The position numbers and the translations under genes are program-made. The notes beneath the pieces were generated by a model that saw only the letters and a program-made list of their open reading frames with translations, was not told the origin of the DNA and made no database searches. Positions 1 through 6,667 of a stretch of DNA of 7,201 bases are shown piece by piece. How positions within the stretch are numbered: the stretch's first letter is position 1; the number at the start of each line of letters is the position of its first letter. Source of the DNA: Lysobacteraceae bacterium (lineage in GTDB: Bacteria; Pseudomonadota; Gammaproteobacteria; Xanthomonadales; Xanthomonadaceae); the NCBI GenBank assembly GCA_004173415.1, contig SEHC01000093.1:1-7201 (forward strand), given 5' to 3'.

Positions 1-515
1 CACGCCGGCCCCGCGTTGCGTCCCTTGTGCAGGTCGTTGAAGTACGAGACCCAGCCACGGTCGGTGCTTTCGAACTCCACCGCGCCGGTGCTCCGGTCGA
101 TGCTCAGCCAGGCATCGGCTCCGGGCGAAGGCAGTGACAGGTAGATCTCGCCCTCGGACCATTCGGCCAGGCGACTGCCCGGCGAAACCGGAAGCTGGTC
201 GCCGAGCCAGTCCGACGTGGCGCGGGGCAAGGGCGCGTTGCCTTCGGCGCCTGCCTGCAGCTCCGCGACCAGCGCAGGGGGCAGTTGCGTGGCGCGATTG
301 TCGACCGCCGGGCTGGCTTCGATGCGCGAGGCGTGGTTGAGGGTGATGCCGGTGGCCGCGAACAGCAGCATCCCGACCAGGCAGACGGCCGAGCTGATCC
401 AGTGCCACTGGTGCAAGGTGCGTAGCCAGAAGCCGCGCCTGAGCTGCCTGCTGGAAATATCGGTTTGCGCTGACGCTGGCGACAAGGTCGGATCCTGGGC
501 TGGAACGGGGTTCAT
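1..515 (-). CDS. PepSY-associated transmembrane protein, C-terminus cut off by window edge
   Basis: I translated this by hand from the minus strand; 171 complete codons are visible and the gene continues beyond base 1. After a hydrophilic N-terminus (residues 1-33) comes RTLHQWHWISSAVCLVGMLL, the start of a membrane helix at about residues 38-59 that ends in TGITLNHASR. A periplasmic-type segment follows, with WLSIDRSTGAVEFESTDRGW (about 136-155) and YFNDLHKGRNAG. The Lxx-WHW helix, TGIxLNHA and NDLHKGR are typical of PepSY-associated TM proteins (short PepSY_TM type), which are often encoded beside TonB-dependent receptors. Histidines 35, 38, 61 and 163 could bind haem or metal (inference). 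A role in siderophore reduction or inner-membrane iron handling is proposed for relatives but not shown here. It has its own Fur-box promoter and follows the Cir-type receptor by 51 bases. The start is uncertain: ATG at 515 overlaps the predicted -10 box and lacks a Shine-Dalgarno, whereas TTG at 485 has AGGA seven bases upstream. Confidence 0.88.
   Translation of the reverse strand, partial: MNPVPAQDPTLSPASAQTDISSRQLRRGFWLRTLHQWHWISSAVCLVGMLLFAATGITLNHASRIEASPAVDNRATQLPPALVAELQAGAEGNAPLPRATSDWLGDQLPVSPGSRLAEWSEGEIYLSLPSPGADAWLSIDRSTGAVEFESTDRGWVSYFNDLHKGRNAGPA
483..496 (-). promoter_or_regulatory. Alternative ribosome binding site and TTG start for the PepSY gene
   Basis: On the minus strand AGGA (496-493) sits seven bases before an in-frame TTG (485-483), codon 11 of the reading frame that begins with ATG at 515. 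The ATG has only GTGGTGTA upstream, no convincing Shine-Dalgarno, and overlaps the predicted -10 hexamer. If that promoter is right, the transcript would begin near 507 and TTG would be the usable start, shortening the cytoplasmic N-terminus by 10 residues without touching the membrane helix. Confidence 0.4.
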
Positions 516-542
516 TACACCACGAATGAGAATGACTCTCAA
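514..542 (-). promoter_or_regulatory. Sigma70-like promoter of the PepSY gene
   Basis: Reading the minus strand, TTGAGA (542-537, 5 of 6 to TTGACA) is followed after exactly 17 bases by TGTAAT (519-514, 5 of 6 to TATAAT). The Fur box at 527-541 covers the -35 and most of the spacer, which is the classical arrangement for repression. The -10 overlaps the ATG at 515-513. Confidence 0.55.
527..541 (-). promoter_or_regulatory. Fur box upstream of the PepSY gene
   Basis: TGAGAATGACTCTCA matches the 7-1-7 Fur consensus TGATAATNATTATCA at 11 of the 14 defined positions. Its two half-sites are inverted repeats matching at 6 of 7 bases. It lies inside the promoter elements of the PepSY gene, so iron-loaded Fur should repress this gene. 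Confidence 0.75.
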
Positions 543-566
543 TTGATCGTGTGCCGCGGTTCCTGC

Positions 567-2738
567 TCAGAAAGCCACGTTCATGGAAAGCCAGAGCCTG
601 CGCCCCGCCTCGCCGGTGCTGCGGCTGTTGGCATAGGCAAGGGTGGTGGCGTTGCTGTAGTAGGGCAGGTAGTCCACGAAGCTCTTGTCGAAGAGGTTGT
701 AGATCGCTGCGTTGAGGCTGAGGCTGTCGTTGAACTGGTAGCGGCCGCCCAGGTGGAATTGCGAGTAGGGCTTGTAATGGCCGAGCTGTTCCTGCGCCGC
801 GCCGGCGCCGCGATAACGGGCACTGCGATATTCGCCGCGCAGGAACAGGTTCAATGCCTCGCTGGCCCGCCAGTTGAGGCTGCCGTTGAGCAGGTGACGG
901 GGCGTGTTGGTCAGCGGCTGGCCTTGGGACGGTCCGCTCTTCTGCTCGGTTTCGGTATAGGTGTAGTTGGCGAGGACTTCCCATGCCGCGGAAATCGGCG
1001 CGCGCACCGACAGTTCGCCGCCACGGGTGACCGCCTTGTCGATGTTGATGCTCTGTCCCAGGGTCGGCGCACGCGGGAAGAAGCCGACGTCAACGCAAGG
1101 CTGCCCGCTGAAATCGCTGGCCTCGTACTGCGCCCGGGTCAGGCCGTAGGCGCAATTGTCGACAGGGGTACCCGCGGCGATCTTGTCGTCGAACTCGTTG
1201 TGGAACAGCGTTGCGCTGGCGCTGAAGCCGGCGGTTGCGGCGTAGTAGACGCCGAGTTCGGTGCTGGCGCTGGTTTCCGGCTTGAGCTCGGGGGTGCCGA
1301 TCAGCGGAATGGTGCCCTGGCCGCCGAAGCCATTGATGCCGGGCGTGAGCTGTTCGACGTTGGGAGTCTTGTAACCCAGGCTGTGGCCGCCCTTGACCAC
1401 CCAATTGGCACCGGCGTTCCAGACCAGGTAGGCGCGCGGGCTCAGCTGGCTGCCGAAGGTGCTGTGGTCGTCGTGACGGGCACCGAGAGTGAGGTTCAGC
1501 GCATCGTTGATGCGCCATTCGTTCTCGGCGAACAACGCCCATTGTTCGAACTCGAAGGCAGCCGGGGCGACGCCATCCTCCAGTTCGGCTTCCCAGTACT
1601 GGCCGCCGATGCTGAGCATGTTGCGGCCGATGTTGCTGACCAGCTTGGTGTCGAAGACCCGGTTCCGGTTGTCCAGGGTGCGCGGACTGCCGGCGCCGGC
1701 AGTGCCCGCCGGCAGCAGGCGACCGATGGTTTCGGTCGTGCTTTGCAGCAGGCTCGAGGAAAGCGTGCCGAAGCCGAGACGCGCGTCCCAGGCCAGCAGC
1801 CATTGTTCGCGATTGAACTGCAATTCCGGCGCATAGCCGCCGCCTCCCAGTGTGCCCATCTGGCCGTTGCGGTTGTCGTAGGTCTGGCGATTGCGGCTGG
1901 CATCCAGCCACAGGTCGTGATCGTCCCCAAGGGCGGACGACAGGCGCGCGCCGAAATTCTGGTTGTCGTAGGCCACCGGGTTGGCGCCCATGCCCGGGGC
2001 GATCTCGTTGCCGTTGACGTCGCGATAGACCACCTGGGCGTCGTCACGCTTGAAATAGCCGCCGCGCAGGGCCAGGCCCAGGCGATCCTTCAGCAACGGC
2101 CCATCGAGGTAGAAATCGGCCCCGTGGAGGTCACCGAATTCTTCGTGCTGCTGCCGCGTGGTTTCGAGGCCCAGCGACCCGGACCACTGCTGGCCCCCTT
2201 TGCGGGTGATGATGTTGACCACCCCACCCATGGCATCGGAGCCGTACAGCGTGGACATCGGGCCGCGGATGACCTCGATGCGCTCGATGGCCGACATCGG
2301 CGGGATGAAGTTGTTGGCCGTGCTGCCGAAATCGTTAGGCGCCACGTTGCCGGATGTGTTCTGGCGGCGGCCGTCGACCAGCACCAGGGTGTAGCTGGAA
2401 GGCATGCCACGCAGGCTGATCTGCGGCGCCCCGGTCTTGTCGACGCCGACGCCAACGTCCACACCTTCAACGCTCGCCAGTGCGTCGGCCAGGTTGTGGA
2501 TTGGCTGCTGCTCGAGTTGCTCGCGGGTCAGCACGGTGATGCTGGCCGGCGCCTCCCTGACCATCTGCTCGAAACCGGCGGCGGTGACCACAACCGTGTC
2601 CAGGGTGGTCGCACCGGCGGCATCTGCTTCGGCCAGCGCAGGAAGGGCGAAGCCGCCCGCTGGCAACAGGGTCGACAGGGACAGGGCAAGAGCGGTCAGG
2701 CGGCGGGTTCGGCTCGAAGCAGAGGCGTGCAGGGACAT
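567..2738 (-). CDS. TonB-dependent outer-membrane receptor, Cir/IrgA-type catecholate siderophore receptor
   Basis: The product is 723 residues from the chosen start. Residues 1-36 form a signal peptide (arginine-rich start, LTALALSLSTLLPAGGFALPALA, cleavage after ALA). A TonB box DTVVVTA lies at 47-53. The plug domain (about 60-180) has APASITVLTREQL, SLRGMPSSYTLVLVDGRR (108-125) and IERIEVIRGPMSTLYGSDAMGGVVNIITRK (151-180), which resembles the E. coli Cir/IrgA plug more than the FepA plug. A 22-strand-type barrel follows, with YLVWNAGANWVVKGGHSLGYKTPN and ELKPETSASTELG, and ends in the aromatic C-terminus LWLSMNVAF needed for outer-membrane assembly. The only two cysteines, C529 and C548, are paired in one predicted loop. 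The frame is open upstream to an ATG at 2855, but that codon overlaps the predicted -10, and starting at 2738 gives a clean signal peptide, so I chose 2738 despite a weak GAG ribosome site. Own Fur-box promoter. The exact ligand cannot be told from sequence; linear catechols are likely by family. Confidence 0.93.
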   Translation of the reverse strand: MSLHASASSRTRRLTALALSLSTLLPAGGFALPALAEADAAGATTLDTVVVTAAGFEQMVREAPASITVLTREQLEQQPIHNLADALASVEGVDVGVGVDKTGAPQISLRGMPSSYTLVLVDGRRQNTSGNVAPNDFGSTANNFIPPMSAIERIEVIRGPMSTLYGSDAMGGVVNIITRKGGQQWSGSLGLETTRQQHEEFGDLHGADFYLDGPLLKDRLGLALRGGYFKRDDAQVVYRDVNGNEIAPGMGANPVAYDNQNFGARLSSALGDDHDLWLDASRNRQTYDNRNGQMGTLGGGGYAPELQFNREQWLLAWDARLGFGTLSSSLLQSTTETIGRLLPAGTAGAGSPRTLDNRNRVFDTKLVSNIGRNMLSIGGQYWEAELEDGVAPAAFEFEQWALFAENEWRINDALNLTLGARHDDHSTFGSQLSPRAYLVWNAGANWVVKGGHSLGYKTPNVEQLTPGINGFGGQGTIPLIGTPELKPETSASTELGVYYAATAGFSASATLFHNEFDDKIAAGTPVDNCAYGLTRAQYEASDFSGQPCVDVGFFPRAPTLGQSINIDKAVTRGGELSVRAPISAAWEVLANYTYTETEQKSGPSQGQPLTNTPRHLLNGSLNWRASEALNLFLRGEYRSARYRGAGAAQEQLGHYKPYSQFHLGGRYQFNDSLSLNAAIYNLFDKSFVDYLPYYSNATTLAYANSRSTGEAGRRLWLSMNVAF

Positions 2739-2853
2739 GGGCACTCGGTGGGTGGGTGACGATGCAGCAACGCATCGGTTGTTTGCAGGGCGGGTGCGTT
2801 CGTGCATGCGTGGTCCGATCATCCGACCGGCACGTCGCCCCCTTCGAGCGCCC

Positions 2854-2883
2854 ATTCTAAGTGAGAATGATTATCCTTTGCAA
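2854..2883 (-). promoter_or_regulatory. Sigma70-like promoter of the Cir-type receptor
   Basis: On the minus strand TTGCAA (2883-2878, 4 of 6) is followed after 18 bases by TAGAAT (2859-2854, 5 of 6 to TATAAT). The Fur box fills the spacer. Transcription would begin near 2847, giving a leader of about 110 bases to the ATG at 2738. Confidence 0.55.
2862..2876 (-). promoter_or_regulatory. Fur box upstream of the Cir-type receptor
   Basis: TGAGAATGATTATCC matches the Fur consensus TGATAATNATTATCA at 12 of 14 defined positions, the best Fur site in the window. It lies between the predicted -35 and -10 of the Cir-type receptor gene, so the receptor should be expressed under iron starvation. Confidence 0.85.
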
Positions 2884-2899
2884 CGAGGTGCCGCCAAAT

Positions 2900-2921
2900 T
2901 TCCGCAGCCGTCTGCGAGGAA
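2900..2921 (-). terminator. Weak terminator-like hairpin after the dioxygenase gene
   Basis: In the minus-strand transcript CGCAG (2916-2912) and CTGCG (2907-2903) form a 5-bp stem with loop ACGG. Outer TTC/GAA pairs extend it past a 2-base bulge, and AATTTGG follows. It lies 70-91 bases beyond the dioxygenase stop and before the next promoter, the right place to end the Fiu-piuC operon. The T-tract is short, so efficiency is doubtful. Confidence 0.3.
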
Positions 2922-2990
2922 CAAGTGCGCGGCGCCGTACGCACGTAGCATGCGGTATCGCCATCCGGACTCTCCCCTTCGTGGACGCGC

Positions 2991-3677
2991 CTAGACCTCG
3001 CTCCACTGCCGCAGCAGGTTGTGATACACCCCAGTGAGCTGGATAAGCGATGGGTGCTCCGGCACTGCAACGGTCAACTGGCGTATCGAAACGTCCAGGT
3101 CGAACATCAGGCGACGCTGCGTATCGTCGCGGACCATGCTCTGGATCCAGAAGAACGAGGCCGTGCGTGCGCCCCGTGTCACTGGCGTGACCTTGTGCAG
3201 GCTGGTGCCCGGATACAGCACCAGGTGTCCGGCCGGGAGCTTGACGCGGTGAGTGCCGTAGGTGTCCTCGATCACCAGTTCGCCGCCGTCGTACTCATCG
3301 GGGTCGGAAAGGAAAAGCGTTGCGGAAAGGTCGGTGCGGACCGGCTCGGGGTGACCGCCACTGCGGTCGTAGCGGATCGCGTTGTCGACATGGAAGCCGA
3401 AAGACTGGCCGGCCGTGTAGCGGTTGAAGAGCGGCGGATAGACCCGCCTGGGCAACGCCGCGGAGAAGAAAGTGCTGTTGCGCGACAACGCCTGCAGCAC
3501 CGCCGCTCCCAGTTCGCGCGCCACCGGTGAATCCTCGGGCAGCTGGATGTTGTCCTTGGCCTTGGCCGACTGGTGGCCCGCGGTGATGCGGCCATCGGCC
3601 CAGTCGGCCGAATCAAGCCTGGCGCGGAACTCGGCCAGCTGTCGGGCATCCAATACATCGGGAATGTTCAGCAGCAT
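2991..3677 (-). CDS. piuC: PiuC/YbiX-type Fe(II)- and 2-oxoglutarate-dependent dioxygenase (PKHD-type hydroxylase)
   Basis: The product is 228 residues, about the length of E. coli YbiX and Pseudomonas PiuC. The double-stranded beta-helix fold carries the full iron-binding triad: H96 and D98 in FGFHVDNAIRYD and H161 in TSLHKVTPVTRGAR, with R171 placed to bind the 2-oxoglutarate carboxylate. Other family blocks are PPLFNRYTAGQSFG, DLSATLFLSDPDEYDGGELVIEDTYG, VKLPAGHLVLYPGTSLH and ASFFWIQSMVRDD. The start is the ATG at 3677 because AAAGG lies seven bases upstream and the N-terminus MLLNIPDVL matches the family; the frame extends to 3803 only into the end of the receptor gene. The protein has no signal peptide, so it acts in the cytoplasm. 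It follows the Fiu-type receptor after a 68-base gap, the same pairing as fiu-ybiX and piuA-piuC, and is probably co-transcribed with it. The substrate is not firmly known; modification of an imported siderophore or its product is a common guess. Confidence 0.95.
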   Translation of the reverse strand: MLLNIPDVLDARQLAEFRARLDSADWADGRITAGHQSAKAKDNIQLPEDSPVARELGAAVLQALSRNSTFFSAALPRRVYPPLFNRYTAGQSFGFHVDNAIRYDRSGGHPEPVRTDLSATLFLSDPDEYDGGELVIEDTYGTHRVKLPAGHLVLYPGTSLHKVTPVTRGARTASFFWIQSMVRDDTQRRLMFDLDVSIRQLTVAVPEHPSLIQLTGVYHNLLRQWSEV

Positions 3678-3684
3678 GGAAGAA

Positions 3685-3689
3685 CCTTT
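3685..3689 (-). promoter_or_regulatory. Ribosome binding site of the dioxygenase gene
   Basis: AAAGG on the minus strand lies seven bases before the ATG at 3677-3675. It supports this start over the in-frame codon at 3803, which lies inside the preceding receptor gene. Confidence 0.6.
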
Positions 3690-3702
3690 CGGTGGCAGGC
3701 CC

Positions 3703-3720
3703 CGCCCGGGTTCACGGGCG
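3703..3720 (-). other. Intercistronic GC-rich hairpin between receptor and dioxygenase
   Basis: In the transcript CGCCCG (3720-3715) can pair fully with CGGGCG (3708-3703) around the 6-base loop TGAACC. No T-run follows, so it is unlikely to terminate fully. It could stabilise the upstream receptor message or lower expression of the dioxygenase. Such 6-bp stems are not rare in DNA this rich in G and C. Confidence 0.35.
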
Positions 3721-3745
3721 AGGCGAGGGTAGGCGGCGTGGCCGG

Positions 3746-6103
3746 TCAGAACGTGAGGGTGGCGGAAAGCACCGCCGAGCGTCCTTCGCCGGGGGTGGCC
3801 CACCCGTTGTTGCGGATGCGCGTGTAGTACTCCTCGTCGAACAGGTTGTTGACGTTCAACTGCAGGGCGAGGCTGTCATTGACCTTGTAGCCGACCATGG
3901 CGCGGTGGGTCCAGTAGTCCGGCGTCTGGTACAGGGCGGTTTCCGAAGCCACGTTGTTGCTGACCACGATGTAGCTGTTGTTGAGGTGGAACTGGCCCTG
4001 GTAGGTGGCCCCATAGCCGAAGGTCCAGTCGTTCAGGCGATAGCTTGTCCACAGGCTGGCCGAGTGCTTGGGTGTGTTGGTGAGCGGATTGCCCTTGAGC
4101 GGATCGGGATGGGCGATCGAGTTGACGCAGGCCACGCTCGGGTTCTCGCGGCAGAACCGCGAGACGCCGCTCAGCACTTCGCTGTCCAGGTAGATGTAGT
4201 TGGCGAACAGCGACCAGTTGCGGGTGAGGTTCCCGGCCAGGCCCAGCGCAAGTCCCTGGACGCGCGCCTTGCCATCGAGTTGCTGCTCGCCGGCCGGGTT
4301 GGCCGGGTTGCCGGGGTCGGCCACCTTGTAGTTCTGCCGCTCGTTGCGGAACAGCGCCGCGTTGAATGCCAGGCGGCCGCCGAGCAGATCCCATTTGCTG
4401 CCAAGTTCGACGTTGACGGCCGTCTCGGGGTCGACTTCGCAGTTCGACGCGGTGCATGCACCATTCACCGAGCCTTTGGATGGCGTCTTCGAGTTGGCGT
4501 AGGCCAGATAGATCGTGCCGTTCTGCACCGGCTTGAACACCAGGCCCGCGCGGTACGAAAACAGATCGTCTTCATTATCGAACTGGCCGCTACGGCCCGT
4601 CACGGTGCCGATGGGACCGGCCGGGCCGGCGACCGTGGAGACGGCCCAGGTAGTGGTGTCTCCCTGGTTGTGCTCGTAGCGGGCTCCCAGGTTCAGCGAA
4701 AACCGTTCGCCGAGTTTCAACGTGTCGAACACGTAGACGGCCTGGTTGCTCAAGCTGCCTCCGGTACGCCCGACCAGGGTCTTGTTGACCGGGCCGGTGT
4801 ACACGGAGTCCGGATTGAAGATATCCATGAACGGAAGATGGTTGGGCGCCAGGTAGGGGTTGCTTCCATCCGCGGCCCGGAACAGGTTGCTGGTGTCCAG
4901 GTCGAAGGTTTCCTGGGAGAAGGACACGCCCGCCACCAGCGCATGCTCGACCGGACCGGTGCCGAATCGCACGGTCAGGTCGGTCTGGCTGACCGCGATC
5001 GCGTTGCTCGTGTCGCGCACGTAGCCGCGTGGCCCGCTGGGCAGGTACTGGCCCACCGGGACGGTTACCGCGGTGGCTCCGCTGCCAACCGTGCACGAGG
5101 CGCCGGTGGGAGTCAGGTTGTTGGACAGGCACCAGGTGCCCTGGGTGGCATCCACGGTCGAGACCTGGTCGACCTTCTGGTAGCGGGCCAGGCTGCGCAG
5201 CGTGGCTGCGTCGCTGAAATCGTGCTCGAACACGCCGCTCAGCGTGTCCACGTCGATTTCCTGTCCGTCCACGTTGCGGTAGCCGTAATAGTTGCTCGAA
5301 TCCACCCCCGGCAAGGGACCGTCATGGAAGGCATTGCGGTAATAGGGCACGCCGTATTGCGGAGTGTTCTCGTCGCTCTGGTGGAAGTAGCTCAGCGTGA
5401 AACGCGTATCCGAACCCAGTCCGAAGGCTACCGAGGGAGCGAATCCCCAGCGCTTGAACTCTTCGTGGTCCCGTCCGGGCACATCGTTCTGATGGGCCAT
5501 CGCATTCAGGCGCACCGCAGTGCCATTGTCGAGGTCGAAGTTGTGGTCGGCGGTGATCCGGCCATAGCCGTCGGTGCCGGCGCCAACGGTGAAGACGCTC
5601 GAGTCGCCGGCGCGCGCGGCCTTGCTGACCAGGTTGATGCTGCCGCCGACCGATCCTGCGCCCGAATGCACGGAGTTGGCGCCGTTGACCAGCTCGATCG
5701 AGTCCAGGTTGAAGTTGTCCGTGCGGGTGTACTGCGCGCTGTCGCGGACGCCATCGCTGGTGATGTCGCTGTTTGCGGTGAACCCGCGCAGGTTGATGCT
5801 GTCCCCGTAGCCGCCGCCGCCTTCGCCGGCGCCGAAGGTGATGCCCGGCAGGGTGCCGAGCACGTCGCGCAGGCCGATCAACCCCTGCTGGTCCATGACC
5901 TCCTTGCTGACCATGGTGATGGTCTGCGGCGTGTCCAGCAGCGCCTCGGTGTACTTGGGCGAGGCCGGCTTGTCCACTTTCACGCCTTTGACCTCGACGG
6001 CCTCCAGCTCGGTCGCGTTCTTGTCGGGGGCGATATCGGCCATGGCGGGCATCGACAGGATCAGCAGCAGTGCCGAGGCCAGGGGGGTGTAGCGAAGATT
6101 CAT
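3746..6103 (-). CDS. fiu: TonB-dependent outer-membrane receptor, Fiu-type catecholate siderophore receptor
   Basis: The product is 785 residues, usual for the Fiu/PiuA group. Residues 1-22 form a signal peptide (MNLRYTPLASALLLILSMPAMA). A TonB-box-like EAVEVKG lies at 34-40. The plug (about 55-165) contains DTPQTITMVSKEVMDQQG, LRDVLGTLPGITFGAGEGG, SINLRGFTANSDITSDGVRD and LDSIELVNGANSVHSGAGSV with GGSINLVSK, the order seen in Fiu-like receptors. The barrel ends with VNNLFDEEYYTRIRNNGWATPGEGR and a terminal SATLTF whose final F is the assembly signal. Six cysteines occur as three close pairs (325/337, 550/555, 651/659), probably disulfides in external loops. The ATG at 6103 has a weak AGAGA site. 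Upstream, with a 138-base gap, is a small exported-protein gene, and downstream is the piuC-type dioxygenase, a partnership that supports the Fiu/PiuA call. Likely iron-repressed from the Fur box at 6718-6736. Subfamily assignment is by motif memory, so the symbol is provisional. Confidence 0.92.
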   Translation of the reverse strand: MNLRYTPLASALLLILSMPAMADIAPDKNATELEAVEVKGVKVDKPASPKYTEALLDTPQTITMVSKEVMDQQGLIGLRDVLGTLPGITFGAGEGGGGYGDSINLRGFTANSDITSDGVRDSAQYTRTDNFNLDSIELVNGANSVHSGAGSVGGSINLVSKAARAGDSSVFTVGAGTDGYGRITADHNFDLDNGTAVRLNAMAHQNDVPGRDHEEFKRWGFAPSVAFGLGSDTRFTLSYFHQSDENTPQYGVPYYRNAFHDGPLPGVDSSNYYGYRNVDGQEIDVDTLSGVFEHDFSDAATLRSLARYQKVDQVSTVDATQGTWCLSNNLTPTGASCTVGSGATAVTVPVGQYLPSGPRGYVRDTSNAIAVSQTDLTVRFGTGPVEHALVAGVSFSQETFDLDTSNLFRAADGSNPYLAPNHLPFMDIFNPDSVYTGPVNKTLVGRTGGSLSNQAVYVFDTLKLGERFSLNLGARYEHNQGDTTTWAVSTVAGPAGPIGTVTGRSGQFDNEDDLFSYRAGLVFKPVQNGTIYLAYANSKTPSKGSVNGACTASNCEVDPETAVNVELGSKWDLLGGRLAFNAALFRNERQNYKVADPGNPANPAGEQQLDGKARVQGLALGLAGNLTRNWSLFANYIYLDSEVLSGVSRFCRENPSVACVNSIAHPDPLKGNPLTNTPKHSASLWTSYRLNDWTFGYGATYQGQFHLNNSYIVVSNNVASETALYQTPDYWTHRAMVGYKVNDSLALQLNVNNLFDEEYYTRIRNNGWATPGEGRSAVLSATLTF

Positions 6104-6172
6104 CGGGATTCTCTGGAAGTGTGGAATGGAGGCCCGTGGCGATGGCTACCGGGTAATGGAATGGATCAACGA

Positions 6173-6209
6173 GGGCTGCGGGAAAGAACCGCAGACCCTG
6201 AATGCAGGG
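6173..6209 (-). other. Two overlapping hairpins in the leader of the Fiu-type receptor
   Basis: In the 138-base gap before the receptor, CTGCGG and CCGCAG (6176-6181 and 6189-6194) form a 6-bp stem with a 7-base loop, extendable by a GGG/CCC outer pairing (6173-6175 with 6196-6198). A second stem pairs CCCTG (6196-6200) with CAGGG (6205-6209) around a 4-base loop. Both use the CCC at 6196-6198, so the extended first hairpin and the second exclude each other. No T-run follows. I see nothing else in the gap apart from a weak AGAGA ribosome site at 6109-6114. Confidence 0.35.
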
Positions 6210-6241
6210 CCGGCAGGCCGGATGAGCGCGGCAGCGGAAGA

Positions 6242-6667
6242 TCAGGCCAAGGGAGGGCCGCGCCCGGAGCGGGCCCGGCGGCGGTCGCTGGCGGGCGTGG
6301 AGAAGCGTGTGGCTGCGACCGACCCGGGGGCGACGCCCGCAATCAACCTGACCGCCGTCTCGCGATTGTCGTCAGGCTCGGCGGGCAAGCCAGGGGCGGA
6401 TTCGTGCGCAGGCAGCGACGGCTGCAGGGCAGTGGTGCCTGGGACGACGACATCGCCGCCGACCGCCCCACCCAAAGGGTTATGGGCTGCGGAACCTGTA
6501 TCGGCGAGATGCTGGACTACCGTCAGTGCGGCGCTGGCCGCGTCCGGAATCCCCGATGAGGTCAGCCAGAGCGCCATTGCCAGCAGCTTGACCACGCCGT
6601 ACAGGCGCGACGCCGGCCTGAAGGTGCGATTCGCAACAGCGATGGCGGCGACGGTGGCGGGTGGCAA
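6242..6667 (-). CDS. Hypothetical small exported protein, first gene of the Fiu-piuC operon
   Basis: I do not recognise this 141-residue product. About 79% of its codons end in G or C, consistent with a real gene here. A hydrophobic stretch, LYGVVKLLAMALWLTSSG, is followed by IPDAASA and then ALTV, a plausible signal peptide cleaved near residue 46. The mature part of about 95 residues is rich in Ala, Pro and Gly, has no cysteine, has histidines at 53, 62 and 88, and ends in an Arg-rich tail (DRRRARSGRG). The start is TTG at 6667 with GAGG six bases upstream; GTG at 6595 (beginning VVKLLAMALW) would give a more ordinary signal peptide but lacks a good ribosome site. It lies directly downstream of a Fur-box promoter and 138 bases before the Fiu-type receptor. 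By position it resembles small leader-position genes near xanthomonad receptors (some DUF2946), but I cannot see that domain's features. It could also be non-coding leader with a chance frame. Confidence 0.5.
   Translation of the reverse strand: MPPATVAAIAVANRTFRPASRLYGVVKLLAMALWLTSSGIPDAASAALTVVQHLADTGSAAHNPLGGAVGGDVVVPGTTALQPSLPAHESAPGLPAEPDDNRETAVRLIAGVAPGSVAATRFSTPASDRRRARSGRGPPLA

Noticed and set aside
1090..1911. Minus-strand alternative frame of 273 codons inside the Cir-type receptor
   Set aside because: Shadow frame within a well-supported gene; the product is rich in Arg, Gln and Pro, typical of out-of-frame reading.
543..2759. Long plus-strand open frame of 738 codons opposite the Cir-type receptor
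   Set aside because: It mirrors a receptor with clear signal peptide, plug and barrel. Its product is a low-complexity run of Val, Ala, Gly and Gln with no domain, as expected from antisense of GC-rich coding DNA.
3678..3803. N-terminal extension of the dioxygenase to 3803
   Set aside because: It overlaps the end of the Fiu-type receptor, has no family similarity, and the internal ATG at 3677 has a good ribosome site and the expected N-terminus.
6121..6166. Repeated AATGGA units as a possible regulatory repeat or Fur site before the Fiu-type receptor
   Set aside because: Three short copies with irregular spacing, and a poor match to the Fur consensus; compatible with chance.
3692..6559. Very long plus-strand open frame of 955 codons opposite the Fiu-type receptor and the exported-protein gene
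   Set aside because: It spans two genes and their gap on the opposite strand, is compositionally skewed and has no recognisable motif. Stops are rare antisense to genes with G or C in third positions.
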